Below, piece by piece: positions 8,592 to 16,718 of a DNA stretch of 38,165 bases (position 1 is its first letter; each line of letters opens with the position of its first letter). The stretch is from JALHVH01 sp963773685 (GTDB lineage Bacteria; Acidobacteriota; Aminicenantia; Aminicenantales; Saccharicenantaceae). Location of the stretch: assembly GCA_963773685.1 (NCBI GenBank), contig CAVZBY010000014.1, positions 1 through 38,165 of the forward strand, read 5' to 3'. The position numbers were made by a program, and so were the translations under genes. The notes below the pieces were generated by a model, which saw only the letters and a list, made by a program, of their open reading frames with translations, was not told where the DNA came from and made no database searches.

Positions 8592-9290
8592 ATGTCCAGG
8601 GAAACGGGTGTTTTGCGGGTCCGGGACGAAGGAGAGCCCGTGATATTCAGGAACAGAGAGGATGCGGGCCGTCGTTTGGGCAAGGCCCTCGAAAAGTACC
8701 GCGACAAGAAGGTCCTCGTCCTGGGAATCCCCCGCGGCGGCTTGGAGGTCGCCTATCATGTTGCCAAGTATCTCCATGCCGATCTCTCGATCCTCGTCGC
8801 CAGGAAGCTCCCGTATCCCGATAATCCCGAGGCGGGTTTCGGGGCCTTGGCTGAGGACGGGTCCGCTGTCCTGTCCGAGGACGCCCGATTCGCTTTCTCA
8901 GAGGTCGAGATCCTGAGGATCGTCCGAGAACAGGAGGAGGAGATCCGAAGGCGGATCAGGGTCCTCCGCAAGGGAAAGCCCCTGCCGGAAATCGCGGGAA
9001 GGACCGTCATCCTGATCGACGACGGCCTGGCCATGGGCTCGACCATGAAAGCGGCGATCGCGCTCTGCCGGAAGAGGAAGGCGGGGAAGATCGTCGCGGC
9101 CGTCCCCGTGGCCGGCGACCGGGTCGCCCGCGAGATCGGGAAGCTGGTCGAGGAAACGGTCATCCTCGAAAAGCCCGTGCCATTCTTTGCCGTGGCCCAA
9201 GCCTATGCGGACTGGTATGACGTCCCGGACGAGGAGGTGGTCGATCTCCTCAGCAGATGGGCCGGCGAACAGGCCGACACAGGCACCTGA
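8592..9290 (+). CDS. Predicted phosphoribosyltransferase (COG1926-type)
   Basis: This is a soluble type I phosphoribosyltransferase-fold protein of 232 residues. The PRPP-binding loop is clear, VILIDDGLAMGSTM at 139-152, with the paired acids Asp143-Asp144. An N-terminal strand-loop VLGIPRGGLEVA (43-54) is the usual pyrophosphate-binding region. This predicted family is often found as a stand-alone gene or near hydrolases, and its true base or acceptor is not established. The ATG at 8592 is preceded by AAAGG. It reads in the same direction as the operon downstream, but the 182-base gap with regulatory repeats argues that it is a separate unit. Confidence 0.9.
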   Translation: MSRETGVLRVRDEGEPVIFRNREDAGRRLGKALEKYRDKKVLVLGIPRGGLEVAYHVAKYLHADLSILVARKLPYPDNPEAGFGALAEDGSAVLSEDARFAFSEVEILRIVREQEEEIRRRIRVLRKGKPLPEIAGRTVILIDDGLAMGSTMKAAIALCRKRKAGKIVAAVPVAGDRVAREIGKLVEETVILEKPVPFFAVAQAYADWYDVPDEEVVDLLSRWAGEQADTGT

Positions 9291-9345
9291 CACGAGGACG
9301 GGCCGGTCCCCCAGTCTCCAGCGCTTACGAAATAAGATTGAAATC

Positions 9346-9378
9346 TTGACCAAGCCTTGACATCTCCTTGACAAGTCG
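9346..9378 (+). promoter_or_regulatory. Three TTGAC direct repeats at 11-base spacing (possible operator)
   Basis: TTGACC begins at 9346, TTGACA at 9357 and TTGACA at 9368, exactly 11 bases apart, about one helical turn. Such spacing is typical of direct-repeat operators bound by OmpR/PhoB-type response regulators; no such regulator is encoded in the window. The last copy could double as a -35 box, but the nearest -10-like sequence (TTATCC, 9393-9398) is 19 bases away, so an activator would probably be needed. The array lies 95-127 bases ahead of the KAS III start and so probably controls the five-gene operon. Confidence 0.45.
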
Positions 9379-9472
9379 GAGGCCTGTCCGCCTTATCCTT
9401 TAGCCACAGCCGGGAATGGACATTGAGGAGGAGATGTGGTGTATGATACTCCCGTCTGGGGGGAGGTTGGCC

Positions 9473-10495
9473 ATGGGTGCTTCCGGTATAGGTATCGGTA
9501 TCATTTCCATGAGCTATCGGACGCCCGTTCGGGTGGTCTCGAGCGCCGAACTCGAGGATAAGCTCGAGCTCGGGCGGGGAGTGATCGAGCGTCTGACGGG
9601 GATCCGCAGCCGGCGTTGGCTGGGGGCCGACGAATCCCTTCAAAGCCTGGCTCTCGACGCCTGCCGCGAGGCCGTAGCGGCGGCGGGGTCGGACGGTATC
9701 GACGGACTGATCTACTACTCGGACACGCCCCCGACCCGGCCCGAAGGCGGCGAAAACAAGCGGATCTACTATGATGTCTCGGCCCATCTCCAGAACCTCA
9801 TGGCCGAATCCGGGATGCCGTTGGCCTGCGACTGCGTCGGCATCGCCGGGAGCTGCGTTTCTTTCCTTCTCTCCCTCCAAATGGCGGCCGGCCTGATCAA
9901 GTCCGGGATGAAGCGGCGTATCCTGCTCGTCGGGGCGGCATCGACCTCGCTTTTCCTGGAGAACACCGACAAGAACGTGGCCATGACGTTCGGCGACGGC
10001 GCCGCCGCCTGCGTCCTGGGCGCAGAGGCGGAGACCGAGCTCCTGGGGGTGCATTGCAGGACCGACGGGAGGGGTTATGCGGCCGGGGGGTATCCCGACT
10101 ACGCCTCGCTCTTCGTCGACCGCAAGAGGGTGGCCGAGTTCGCGCCTTTGGGCTTCCAGGCGGGTTGGCAAGGGCTCTTGGAGACGACCGGGCTCCGTCC
10201 CGACGATATCGACATCGTCATCCCTCATCAGGCCGGGATCAAGATCATCGAGCGAGGCATGGCGCTGGCGGGCATCCCGGCCGGGAAAGTCTACCTCTGC
10301 CTGCACGACACGGGGAACATCGGCGCGCCGGCGGTGCAGATGGCCCTGGCCCGGGCCGTCGAGGAGGGCCGCGTCCGGGACGGGGACATCGTGGCCCTGG
10401 TCGCCTTCGGGACGGGCTGGAATTACGGCGCCGCGGCCCTGCGCTATCGGTCCCGACGGGGTCAGGCCCGGGACGGATGGGAGAAACAGTCATGA
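9473..10495 (+). CDS. KAS III-like 3-oxoacyl-ACP synthase (thiolase fold)
   Basis: This condensing enzyme of the ketoacyl synthase III/HMG-CoA synthase-like group would join an acyl thioester to a second acyl unit. In the 340-residue product the expected triad is Cys128 (in IAGSCVSFL), His252 (in PHQA) and Asn282 (in DTGNIGAP). FGDGAAA (173-179) and AFGTGWNYGAA (311-321) are family hallmarks. The tip of the catalytic loop is unusual: it reads CDCVGIAGSC, with extra cysteines at 119 and 121, where FabH enzymes have a motif such as AACSGF. I start it at the ATG at 9473, behind GGGGGGAGG; in-frame ATGs at 9443 and 9416 are alternatives. It is the first gene of a tight operon, and its stop overlaps the next start (ATGA). 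It is probably not the housekeeping FabH, because no other fatty-acid synthesis gene is nearby. Confidence 0.9.
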   Translation: MGASGIGIGIISMSYRTPVRVVSSAELEDKLELGRGVIERLTGIRSRRWLGADESLQSLALDACREAVAAAGSDGIDGLIYYSDTPPTRPEGGENKRIYYDVSAHLQNLMAESGMPLACDCVGIAGSCVSFLLSLQMAAGLIKSGMKRRILLVGAASTSLFLENTDKNVAMTFGDGAAACVLGAEAETELLGVHCRTDGRGYAAGGYPDYASLFVDRKRVAEFAPLGFQAGWQGLLETTGLRPDDIDIVIPHQAGIKIIERGMALAGIPAGKVYLCLHDTGNIGAPAVQMALARAVEEGRVRDGDIVALVAFGTGWNYGAAALRYRSRRGQARDGWEKQS

Positions 10496-11715
10496 AAACC
10501 GGCGCTTCCGCGGAGCTCTTCCGGATGCCCTGGTCGGCTTCGGACAACGCCATGACCTGGCTCGAGCCGACCCGCAAGTGCAACATCGCCTGCGACGCCT
10601 GTTTCGCCACGAACGATCCTCACAGCGAGAAGCCCCTGGAGCGCATCGAGGACGAGATCCGGTCGATGCGCCGCCTCCGTCGCTCCGACGGCATGTTCAT
10701 CGCGGGGGGAGAGCCCCTGACGCATCCCCGGATCGTGGACATCGTCCGGCTCGTCCGGGCCAATGACTACAAGCCCGTGCTCGTCACGAACGGGGTCGGC
10801 CTGACGCCGCTCCTGGTGAAACACCTGAAAAGGGCGGGCTTGTTCGGCTTCACCTTCCACGTCGACAGCCACCAGAACCGGCCCGGCTGGAAGGGGCGGG
10901 ACGAGAAGGCTCTCAACGCCCTGCGGCAGGAGCTGGCGGACATGGTCCTCGAGACCGGCGGCCTGGTCTGCGGCTTCAACCTGACGGTCTTCCCCGATAC
11001 CCTGGAACAAATGCCCGACGTCGTGGCCTGGGCTTTGCGCAACATCGACCGGGTCCAGTCCTACACACTTACCGCTCTCCGGCAGGTTGACCCGGATCTG
11101 CCGTTCGACGCCTACATCTCCGGCCGAAAGCTCGACCTGGCCGGGACCGTCTACTTCTCGCCGGGGCCTCGGCGCAACCTGATGTCCGAGGATATCCTGG
11201 CCCAGGTCCAACGGGTCATGCCGGATTACCGGCCGTGCGCTTTCCTGGGGGGGACGGTCCGGCCTCACGCTCTGAAGTTGGCCATGGGCTCCCGTATCGG
11301 GACGACACGGGAGTCCTTCGGCAACCTGGGACCGAAAAGCATGGAGTTCCTGCAAAGCGTCCACCACTGGACGAAGGGAACCTACCTGGCCTTCCCCCGC
11401 CCCGGCTTCAGCCGGAAGGGCCGGGCCGCTTTTCTATTCGCCCTTTTCGACGCCGAGGTCAGGCGGGCGCTGGGGGCCTACCTACGCGCTGTGGCCCGCG
11501 CCCCATGGCTCATCTTCCGTCGGGTCCACGTCCAGAGCCTCAACATCGAGCAGGCCTTCGACATCCTTCCGAACGGCGAGCAAGACCACTGCGATGGCTG
11601 TCCCAACAAGACGATCTGGGGCGATCAGCTCGTCTCGGCCTGCGTCCTGGACGAGTACATCAAGTTCGGAGCCCAGGCCGTGCTCGTGCCCAAGGCGCGG
11701 GCCGAGGGGGCCTGA
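10492..11715 (+). CDS. Radical SAM protein 1 of the lipid-like operon
   Basis: This 407-residue enzyme should bind a 4Fe-4S cluster and cleave S-adenosylmethionine to a radical. The cluster motif is CNIACDAC (Cys30, Cys34, Cys37) and the SAM-binding motif is GGEPL at 72-76. Near the C terminus, HCDGC followed 13 residues later by another Cys (C-x2-C-x13-C) suggests an auxiliary iron-sulfur site, shorter than a full SPASM domain. It is a clear paralogue of the fifth gene in the operon: both have HVDS-Q-NRPGW, GCGFN or VCGFN, LGPKSME and FDAEVRRALG-YLR. The ATG overlaps the KAS III stop by four bases, so translation is probably coupled. The much longer open frame back to 10054 is only the KAS III gene read in another frame. 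The reaction is unknown. Confidence 0.93.
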   Translation: MKTGASAELFRMPWSASDNAMTWLEPTRKCNIACDACFATNDPHSEKPLERIEDEIRSMRRLRRSDGMFIAGGEPLTHPRIVDIVRLVRANDYKPVLVTNGVGLTPLLVKHLKRAGLFGFTFHVDSHQNRPGWKGRDEKALNALRQELADMVLETGGLVCGFNLTVFPDTLEQMPDVVAWALRNIDRVQSYTLTALRQVDPDLPFDAYISGRKLDLAGTVYFSPGPRRNLMSEDILAQVQRVMPDYRPCAFLGGTVRPHALKLAMGSRIGTTRESFGNLGPKSMEFLQSVHHWTKGTYLAFPRPGFSRKGRAAFLFALFDAEVRRALGAYLRAVARAPWLIFRRVHVQSLNIEQAFDILPNGEQDHCDGCPNKTIWGDQLVSACVLDEYIKFGAQAVLVPKARAEGA

Positions 11716-11717
11716 TC

Positions 11718-12839
11718 ATGGGCGCCCTCGAAATTCTCGAGGTCCGGACGAAGCGGGACCTGCGGGCGTTCATCCGCCTGCCATGGGCCCTTCATGCCGG
11801 ACATGACCGATGGGTTCCGCCTTTGTTGGCGGAGGAGCGGGCCTTCTTCCGGGCGCGGTCGAACCCCGCCTTCGCTTACTCCGACACGCTTCTCCTTCTG
11901 GCCCGGCGTGACGGCATCCCGGTGGGCCGGGTGATGGGCATCATCAACCGCCGCTACAACGAAGCCAAGGGAGACAGCCAGGCCCGCTTCGCCTGTCTCG
12001 AGAGCGGCGATGACCTCGATCTTGTCCGCCGGCTTCTCGGGAGGGTGGAGGAATGGGCCCGCGGTTTGGGCCTGCGGCGCCTGGTCGGCCCGCTCGGCTT
12101 CACCGACCAGGATCCGCAGGGCCTTCTGATGGACGGATACGAGCACGAACCCTCCATCGGGACCTATGTCAACCTTCCTTACATGCCCCGCCTGCTGGAA
12201 GCCCTGGGCTACGACAAGGAGATGGGATATGCCGTTTACCGGATCGACCTGCCGAAGCAGGTCCCCGAGTTTTACCGCAAGGTGGCGGAGCGCGCGGCCC
12301 GTAAAAGCGGCGTCCGCCTCCTCGACCTCCGGCGCCGCCGCGAGATCAAGCCGCACATCCGCCCGGTCCTGGCCCTGATGAACGAGTGCTTCCGGGAGCT
12401 TTACGGATACTCCACCCTCGATGAAAGGGAGATGGAGGCGCTGGCCCGCCGCTTTCTCCCCGTGCTGGACCCTCGCTTCGTCAAGATCGCCGTGCGGGAC
12501 GGCGAGGTCGTGGGGTTCAATATCGCCATGCCCAATCTCGCCAAGGGCTTCCGCCGCGCCGATGGCAGGCTGTGGCCCCTGGGCTTCCTGAAGATCCTCC
12601 GGGCCGGGCGCCGGACGCGGCAGCTCGACACCCTGGTCGGCGGGATCCGGGCCGATCTTCGGGGCAAGGGCATCGACGCCATGATCGGATGTGCGACCAT
12701 GGCCGCGGCCATCGAGGCCGGGTTCGAGTTCGTCGACAGCCATCACGAGCTGGAGTACAACCACAAGGTCCGCAGCGAGATGGAGCGGTTGGGCGGCCGG
12801 GTCTACAAGTCCTACCGCATCTTCCGCAAGGACTTGTGA
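11718..12839 (+). CDS. GNAT-like acyltransferase family protein
   Basis: This 373-residue protein belongs to a widespread, poorly characterised group with two GNAT-like halves. The opening EILEVRTKRDLRAFIRLPW and the motif GPLGFTDQDPQGLL (about 115-128) are typical of that group as I remember it. The C-terminal half has RADLRGKGID (about 312-321), which matches the acyl-CoA pyrophosphate-binding loop R/Q-x2-G-x-G/A, and ends with a SHHELEYNHKV stretch near 337-347. No signal peptide or membrane helix is visible. It starts two bases after the radical SAM stop and ends two bases before the next start, so all three are probably translated together. An N- or O-acyl transfer step in building the operon's product is a reasonable inference; the acceptor is unknown. 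Confidence 0.84.
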   Translation: MGALEILEVRTKRDLRAFIRLPWALHAGHDRWVPPLLAEERAFFRARSNPAFAYSDTLLLLARRDGIPVGRVMGIINRRYNEAKGDSQARFACLESGDDLDLVRRLLGRVEEWARGLGLRRLVGPLGFTDQDPQGLLMDGYEHEPSIGTYVNLPYMPRLLEALGYDKEMGYAVYRIDLPKQVPEFYRKVAERAARKSGVRLLDLRRRREIKPHIRPVLALMNECFRELYGYSTLDEREMEALARRFLPVLDPRFVKIAVRDGEVVGFNIAMPNLAKGFRRADGRLWPLGFLKILRAGRRTRQLDTLVGGIRADLRGKGIDAMIGCATMAAAIEAGFEFVDSHHELEYNHKVRSEMERLGGRVYKSYRIFRKDL

Positions 12840-12841
12840 GG

Positions 12842-13381
12842 ATGCCCATGCGCGCCCGTTTTGACCGCTGGCTGATGGAACGGCCGTTTCGGGGGCCGGT
12901 GCTTCTCCTGGGCCTCTGCGGCGTGCGGCCGAACGCGGTCACCGCGGCTGGATTGGCGCTGGGGACGGCGATCCCCGTGCTCCACCAGGCCCGGCTCTTC
13001 GGCTGGGTCGCCGCGGCCATGATCGTCCGGCAACTCCTGGACTGCCTGGACGGGGAGATCGCGCGCCGCTTCCGGATCGAATCGCGGGCCGGCGCGGTCC
13101 TGGACTCGGTCTCGGACGGCGTCTTCTTCTTCGCTCTGGTCTGGCTCGCGGCCGCCCGCTTTTCCCCCCGGGTCGCCGTCGATTTAGTCTTGACCGCGGG
13201 GGGGCTCGCGGTCCTGGCCGCGATCCATATCGCGTTTTGCGGGCTCGCCGCGATGACCGACCACTCGGTGAAGACCTACGACACGCCGTCCCTCTACCGG
13301 AAGAGCTACGCGTTCCTGGTCACCAACAGCATGCTGTTCGTGCCCGCGCTCGCCGGGCTCTACCTGAGATTCCCGGGATGA
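12842..13381 (+). CDS. CDP-alcohol phosphatidyltransferase
   Basis: This is a polytopic membrane enzyme that transfers a phospho-alcohol from a CDP-linked donor to an alcohol acceptor. The family signature D-G-x2-A-R-x8-G-x3-D-x3-D is present without deviation (DGEIAR at about 64-69, then G78, D82 and D86). These acids bind the catalytic metals. At 179 residues it is near the short end of the family. Hydrophobic segments flank the motif, and the N terminus is short and basic. The ATG at 12842 lies two bases after the upstream stop; an ATG six bases later is an alternative. It is the strongest evidence that the operon makes a phospholipid-like product or modifies a head group. Confidence 0.91.
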   Translation: MPMRARFDRWLMERPFRGPVLLLGLCGVRPNAVTAAGLALGTAIPVLHQARLFGWVAAAMIVRQLLDCLDGEIARRFRIESRAGAVLDSVSDGVFFFALVWLAAARFSPRVAVDLVLTAGGLAVLAAIHIAFCGLAAMTDHSVKTYDTPSLYRKSYAFLVTNSMLFVPALAGLYLRFPG

Positions 13382-13403
13382 GGGCCGCGAAGGAGGACTT
13401 CCG

Positions 13404-14606
13404 TTGAGCATGGACCGCCGGCGACTCTATCGGTTTCCATGGTCCAAGACCGACAATCCGGGCGGCTGGGTGGATGTCACCGACGTCTGCAATCTGCATT
13501 GCCCGCTCTGCTACCGGGTCTCCCGGGAAGGACACCGCCCGTTGCGGGATGTCCTGGCCGACGTCGACGCCTGCCAAGCCATGACCAACTGCGACGACAT
13601 GAAGATCGCCGGGGGCGAGCCCCTGACCTATCCGCACCTGCTCGATGTCGTCCGCCATATCGCCGGCCGCGGGATGAAACCGTTCCTGCTGACGAACGGC
13701 ATGGGCCTCGACCGGGCTATGGTCCGGTCGCTGGCCGCGGCGGGGCTCTGCAAGTTCAATTTCCATGTCGATTCGGGTCAGAACCGGCCGGGATGGGAGG
13801 GGAAGACCGAAGCGGAGCTGAACGGATTGCGGCAGTCCCTGGCCGACCTGGTGGCAGAGGCCGGGGTGCGCGGCCTCGGCTGCGGCTTCAACGTCACCGT
13901 CTCGCCCGCCAACCTGCCTCATCTCCCCGATATCTTGGGTTGGGCCGTACGCAACATCCGGATCGTCCACCACATGACACTGATCGCCCAGCGGGGGATT
14001 GCCGTTGGGGACGACGTGGCCATGTTCGCCAATGGCCGGCGCCTGCCGGACGGACTGCTTCCCGTTGCGGCCCCGGACGCCGGCTCGGTCGGGTTGACCT
14101 CGGACGACTTGCTGCAAAGCCTGCGCCACCGTTATCCAGCCCTTGTTCCCTCGGCCTACCTCAACGGCGCGGCCTTCCCGGAGACCAATAAATACCTCGT
14201 CTCGGTGCTGATCGCTTCGCGGCGGGAGCTTTTCGGCTCGCTCGGCCCCAAGTCGATGGAGATCGTCCAGACGGCCATTCACCTCGTCCGGGGCCGCTAC
14301 GCGGCCATCACCCGGAGGACCAAGTCGGGACGGAAGACGTTCCTGCTGGCCGTCTTCGACGCTGAGGTCCGGCGTGCCTTGGGGCGATACCTGCGTTATG
14401 CCGTCCGTCGCCCGTGGGGCCTGCTGGACGGGGTCTACATCCAGTCCATCGCCCTGGAACAACCCCTCGAGATCCTCGACGGCGAAGCCAACGTCTGCGA
14501 CGACTGCATCAACATGATGATCCACCGCGGGCGCCTTATCCCGTCCTGCCGCGTGGAGGAATACCGGACCTTCGGCTCCGCCCTGACGGCCCAAAAGATC
14601 GTCTGA
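13404..14606 (+). CDS. Radical SAM protein 2 of the lipid-like operon
   Basis: This is a 400-residue radical SAM enzyme, paralogous to the second gene of the same operon. The cluster motif is CNLHCPLC (Cys29, Cys33, Cys36) and the SAM motif is GGEPL (70-74). The C terminus carries CDDC plus a third Cys after 13 residues, the same C-x2-C-x13-C arrangement as its paralogue. It also keeps HVDSGQNRPGW, GCGFN, LGPKSME and FDAEVRRALGRYLR. Translation probably starts at the TTG at 13404, seven bases after AGGAGG; the ATG at 13410 is the alternative. A 22-base gap separates it from the phosphatidyltransferase. The two radical SAM enzymes may act in sequence or as a heteromer on one substrate; that is inference. 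Confidence 0.92.
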   Translation: MSMDRRRLYRFPWSKTDNPGGWVDVTDVCNLHCPLCYRVSREGHRPLRDVLADVDACQAMTNCDDMKIAGGEPLTYPHLLDVVRHIAGRGMKPFLLTNGMGLDRAMVRSLAAAGLCKFNFHVDSGQNRPGWEGKTEAELNGLRQSLADLVAEAGVRGLGCGFNVTVSPANLPHLPDILGWAVRNIRIVHHMTLIAQRGIAVGDDVAMFANGRRLPDGLLPVAAPDAGSVGLTSDDLLQSLRHRYPALVPSAYLNGAAFPETNKYLVSVLIASRRELFGSLGPKSMEIVQTAIHLVRGRYAAITRRTKSGRKTFLLAVFDAEVRRALGRYLRYAVRRPWGLLDGVYIQSIALEQPLEILDGEANVCDDCINMMIHRGRLIPSCRVEEYRTFGSALTAQKIV

Positions 14607-14616
14607 GCCGTCCCCG

Positions 14617-15540
14617 CTATTGCTTCGGAGGGACGCGGTCTCCCTTGGAAGGATCGGGCGGGAAGACGTCCTGAACCGCGAAGTCCACCCAGATCAGCAT
14701 CTCGGTGTTCGGCGTCGCGGCCAGGATGCGGTCGCCGATCTCCTTCACCGGATCCTTCAGCAGGCTCCACCACGGCTTGTCGGTCCGGTAGCCGTACTGG
14801 AACCCGACGGGCGCCGGGGCGAAGGTCCGGCCCCACTTGGCGAACTCCTCGATCATCTCGTCAGACGACTTGAAGATCTGGCTGTCGTCGACGAACACGA
14901 TGCCCTCGCGGACGGTGGGGGGCATGACATCCTCGCGGAAATGCTTCAGGAACATGCGGTAGGAGGGGTTATGAGACCGGGCCGCCGCCAGCCAGGTCCT
15001 GGCCATCTCGTCGGTCACGGGATCGCCCAGGTCGGGGTCGTTGGAGCGATGCCACTCGATGTCGACGCCGACCCCGACGACGCACTTGTGATGGCCGTAG
15101 CGGTCGAGCATGACGTGGAAGGCCTTGTCGACGGGCGCCCAGCCCGGCTCCGTCTGGAGCCAAACGCTGTAGCCGAGCTTGTCGAAGAGCTGGAGCACGG
15201 GCTCGCTGATGTCCTCGGTCATCCCGGTGATGAGCGGGTCGCCGCCGGGAGGGACCGGGAACGACATCTCGGTGCCGCGGCCCTTCAGCCGGCTCACGAT
15301 CCAGATGGCTTCCGGCTTCGCGCCGGGGAACTTGGCCGCGATCTCTGTTCCTGTGCGCGCCCAATACCCGGGGCCGGGATCGTTCGGGCGGCCATAGGTG
15401 GAGCTGCGGATCCCCGCGCCCTGGAACTTGTCCGTCTGAGCCGCCGATAGGGACATGCCGATCGCCACGGCAAGAAGGACCGTCAACCCCGCCGCCGTCA
15501 ACGGCCACGCCCTGCGTTTGTTTACCCCCATCCTGGTCAT
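14617..15540 (-). CDS. Secreted protein of unknown function, TIM-barrel-like
   Basis: I do not recognise the family. The 307-residue product has a signal peptide (about residues 13-34, ending SLSAAQ). After that come alternating strand and helix segments, with acidic motifs at strand ends such as GVGVDIEWH, FVDDSQ and IWVDFAVQD, which recall glycoside-hydrolase-like barrels. No catalytic pair can be assigned with confidence. The start ATG at 15540 has TAGGAGG five bases upstream. It converges on the radical SAM operon with only ten bases between the two stops and diverges from the cytochrome gene. Its position does not tie it to either. Confidence 0.76.
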   Translation of the reverse strand: MTRMGVNKRRAWPLTAAGLTVLLAVAIGMSLSAAQTDKFQGAGIRSSTYGRPNDPGPGYWARTGTEIAAKFPGAKPEAIWIVSRLKGRGTEMSFPVPPGGDPLITGMTEDISEPVLQLFDKLGYSVWLQTEPGWAPVDKAFHVMLDRYGHHKCVVGVGVDIEWHRSNDPDLGDPVTDEMARTWLAAARSHNPSYRMFLKHFREDVMPPTVREGIVFVDDSQIFKSSDEMIEEFAKWGRTFAPAPVGFQYGYRTDKPWWSLLKDPVKEIGDRILAATPNTEMLIWVDFAVQDVFPPDPSKGDRVPPKQ

Positions 15541-15641
15541 GTCGGCCTCCTAGGAGATCCGGTTCGATGATACTCGGTTAACGCGACTTTATCATAGGAA
15601 AGGAGCGGCTTCAACCGAGAGCTTCGGAGATATCAAAAAGC

Positions 15642-15673
15642 TTGACATTCACAATCACGAGTAAGAATATAGT
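15642..15673 (+). promoter_or_regulatory. Putative promoter for the decaheme cytochrome operon
   Basis: A perfect TTGACA (15642-15647) stands in a locally AT-rich stretch. The matching -10 is less clear: GAATAT (15665-15670) has the ideal 17-base spacing but a poor sequence, whereas TATAGT (15668-15673) has a good sequence but 20-base spacing. The leader would be about 110 bases. Confidence 0.4.
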
Positions 15674-15786
15674 GTTAGTCGGCTTAATGGAATATCGGGA
15701 TGAACAAGAAGGCCGAAGGCATGGGGAGAAGAGGGGCTCCCTGTCCTGCGGAACTTGGCACGTATCTTGTATCCATTTGAGGCGCC

Positions 15787-16704
15787 ATGTCGGAACATAC
15801 ACAGGGTAAAGCGTTCTCGGCGGCGGTTTTCACCGTATTCCTGACGATCACGGCTCTCGCGCTTATGGTCCGGCCGGACAGGGCGAATGCCGGCCAGGAA
15901 GGGCCCTATGCGGGAATCGACAGTTGCGCTGTCTGCCACGAAGGCGTGGTCGCGTCCTTCAAGGCTTCGGTCCATGGGCAACAAGGCTTCGAGATGCGCT
16001 CTCCCCACGCCTGTGAAGAGTGCCACGGACCGGGCAGCGCCCATGTGGAAGCGGGAGGGGGCAAGGGGTCCATGGTGATGCCCGTGGCCCTCTCCAAGGA
16101 CCAGCAATCGGAAATGTGCCTGAAATGCCACGACGCGGGCAAGAACGCGGATTGGGACGGGAGCCGCCACCAGACCCGAGGACTCGTCTGCGGGGACTGC
16201 CACAGCATCCACCATTTCGTCACGGCCAAGGCCCAGCTCAAGGTGCCCGGAGCCGACCTCTGTTTCACCTGCCATAAGCATGAGAAAGCGCAATCCTCGC
16301 GGGCCTCCCACCACCCCATCCGGGAAGGCCTGATGGACTGCGCCGATTGTCACGACCCCCACACCCTCCAGGAAGGGAAGCTCGTCAATGAGGCGTCCGT
16401 GGACGAGACCTGTTATCGGTGCCACGCCGAGAAGCGCGGCCCGTTCCTTTGGGAGCATGTTTCGGTCCGCGAGGACTGCATGACATGCCATGAAGCCCAC
16501 GGCTCCAATCATGTGAAGATGCTCAGGGCCAAGGAGCCGTTCCTGTGCCAGCGCTGCCACTCCGACACCAGGCACCCGGGCACGCTCTACGATCAGACCC
16601 AACTCAAGCTCGAAAGCAACCGCCTCTTCGGCCGGTCCTGCACGAACTGCCACGCGACGATCCACGGCTCGAACCACCCTTCGGGGCAAACATTCTTGAG
16701 ATAA
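15787..16704 (+). CDS. Periplasmic decaheme c-type cytochrome (DmsE/MtrA type)
   Basis: This exported multiheme cytochrome moves electrons through a porin sheath across the outer membrane. A hydrophobic signal covers about residues 10-36. Exactly ten CxxCH heme sites occur, starting at residues 47, 76, 111, 135, 159, 185, 209, 231, 254 and 285, and extra histidines are spread between them as distal ligands. Length (305) and heme count match the DmsE/MtrA family. The start has TTGAGG close upstream. The porin gene follows after 14 bases, so the pair is one operon. In characterised systems this pair works with an extracellular cytochrome or reductase; none is encoded here. Electron direction (export to an acceptor or uptake) cannot be told from sequence. 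Confidence 0.95.
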   Translation: MSEHTQGKAFSAAVFTVFLTITALALMVRPDRANAGQEGPYAGIDSCAVCHEGVVASFKASVHGQQGFEMRSPHACEECHGPGSAHVEAGGGKGSMVMPVALSKDQQSEMCLKCHDAGKNADWDGSRHQTRGLVCGDCHSIHHFVTAKAQLKVPGADLCFTCHKHEKAQSSRASHHPIREGLMDCADCHDPHTLQEGKLVNEASVDETCYRCHAEKRGPFLWEHVSVREDCMTCHEAHGSNHVKMLRAKEPFLCQRCHSDTRHPGTLYDQTQLKLESNRLFGRSCTNCHATIHGSNHPSGQTFLR

Positions 16705-16718
16705 CGCGGAGGTTCCCG

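Noticed and set aside
9473..14606. The operon considered as a RiPP or PQQ-like peptide-modifying cluster because of its radical SAM proteins.
   Set aside because: No precursor peptide, RRE domain or full SPASM domain is visible, and a phosphatidyltransferase and KAS III fit a lipid pathway better.
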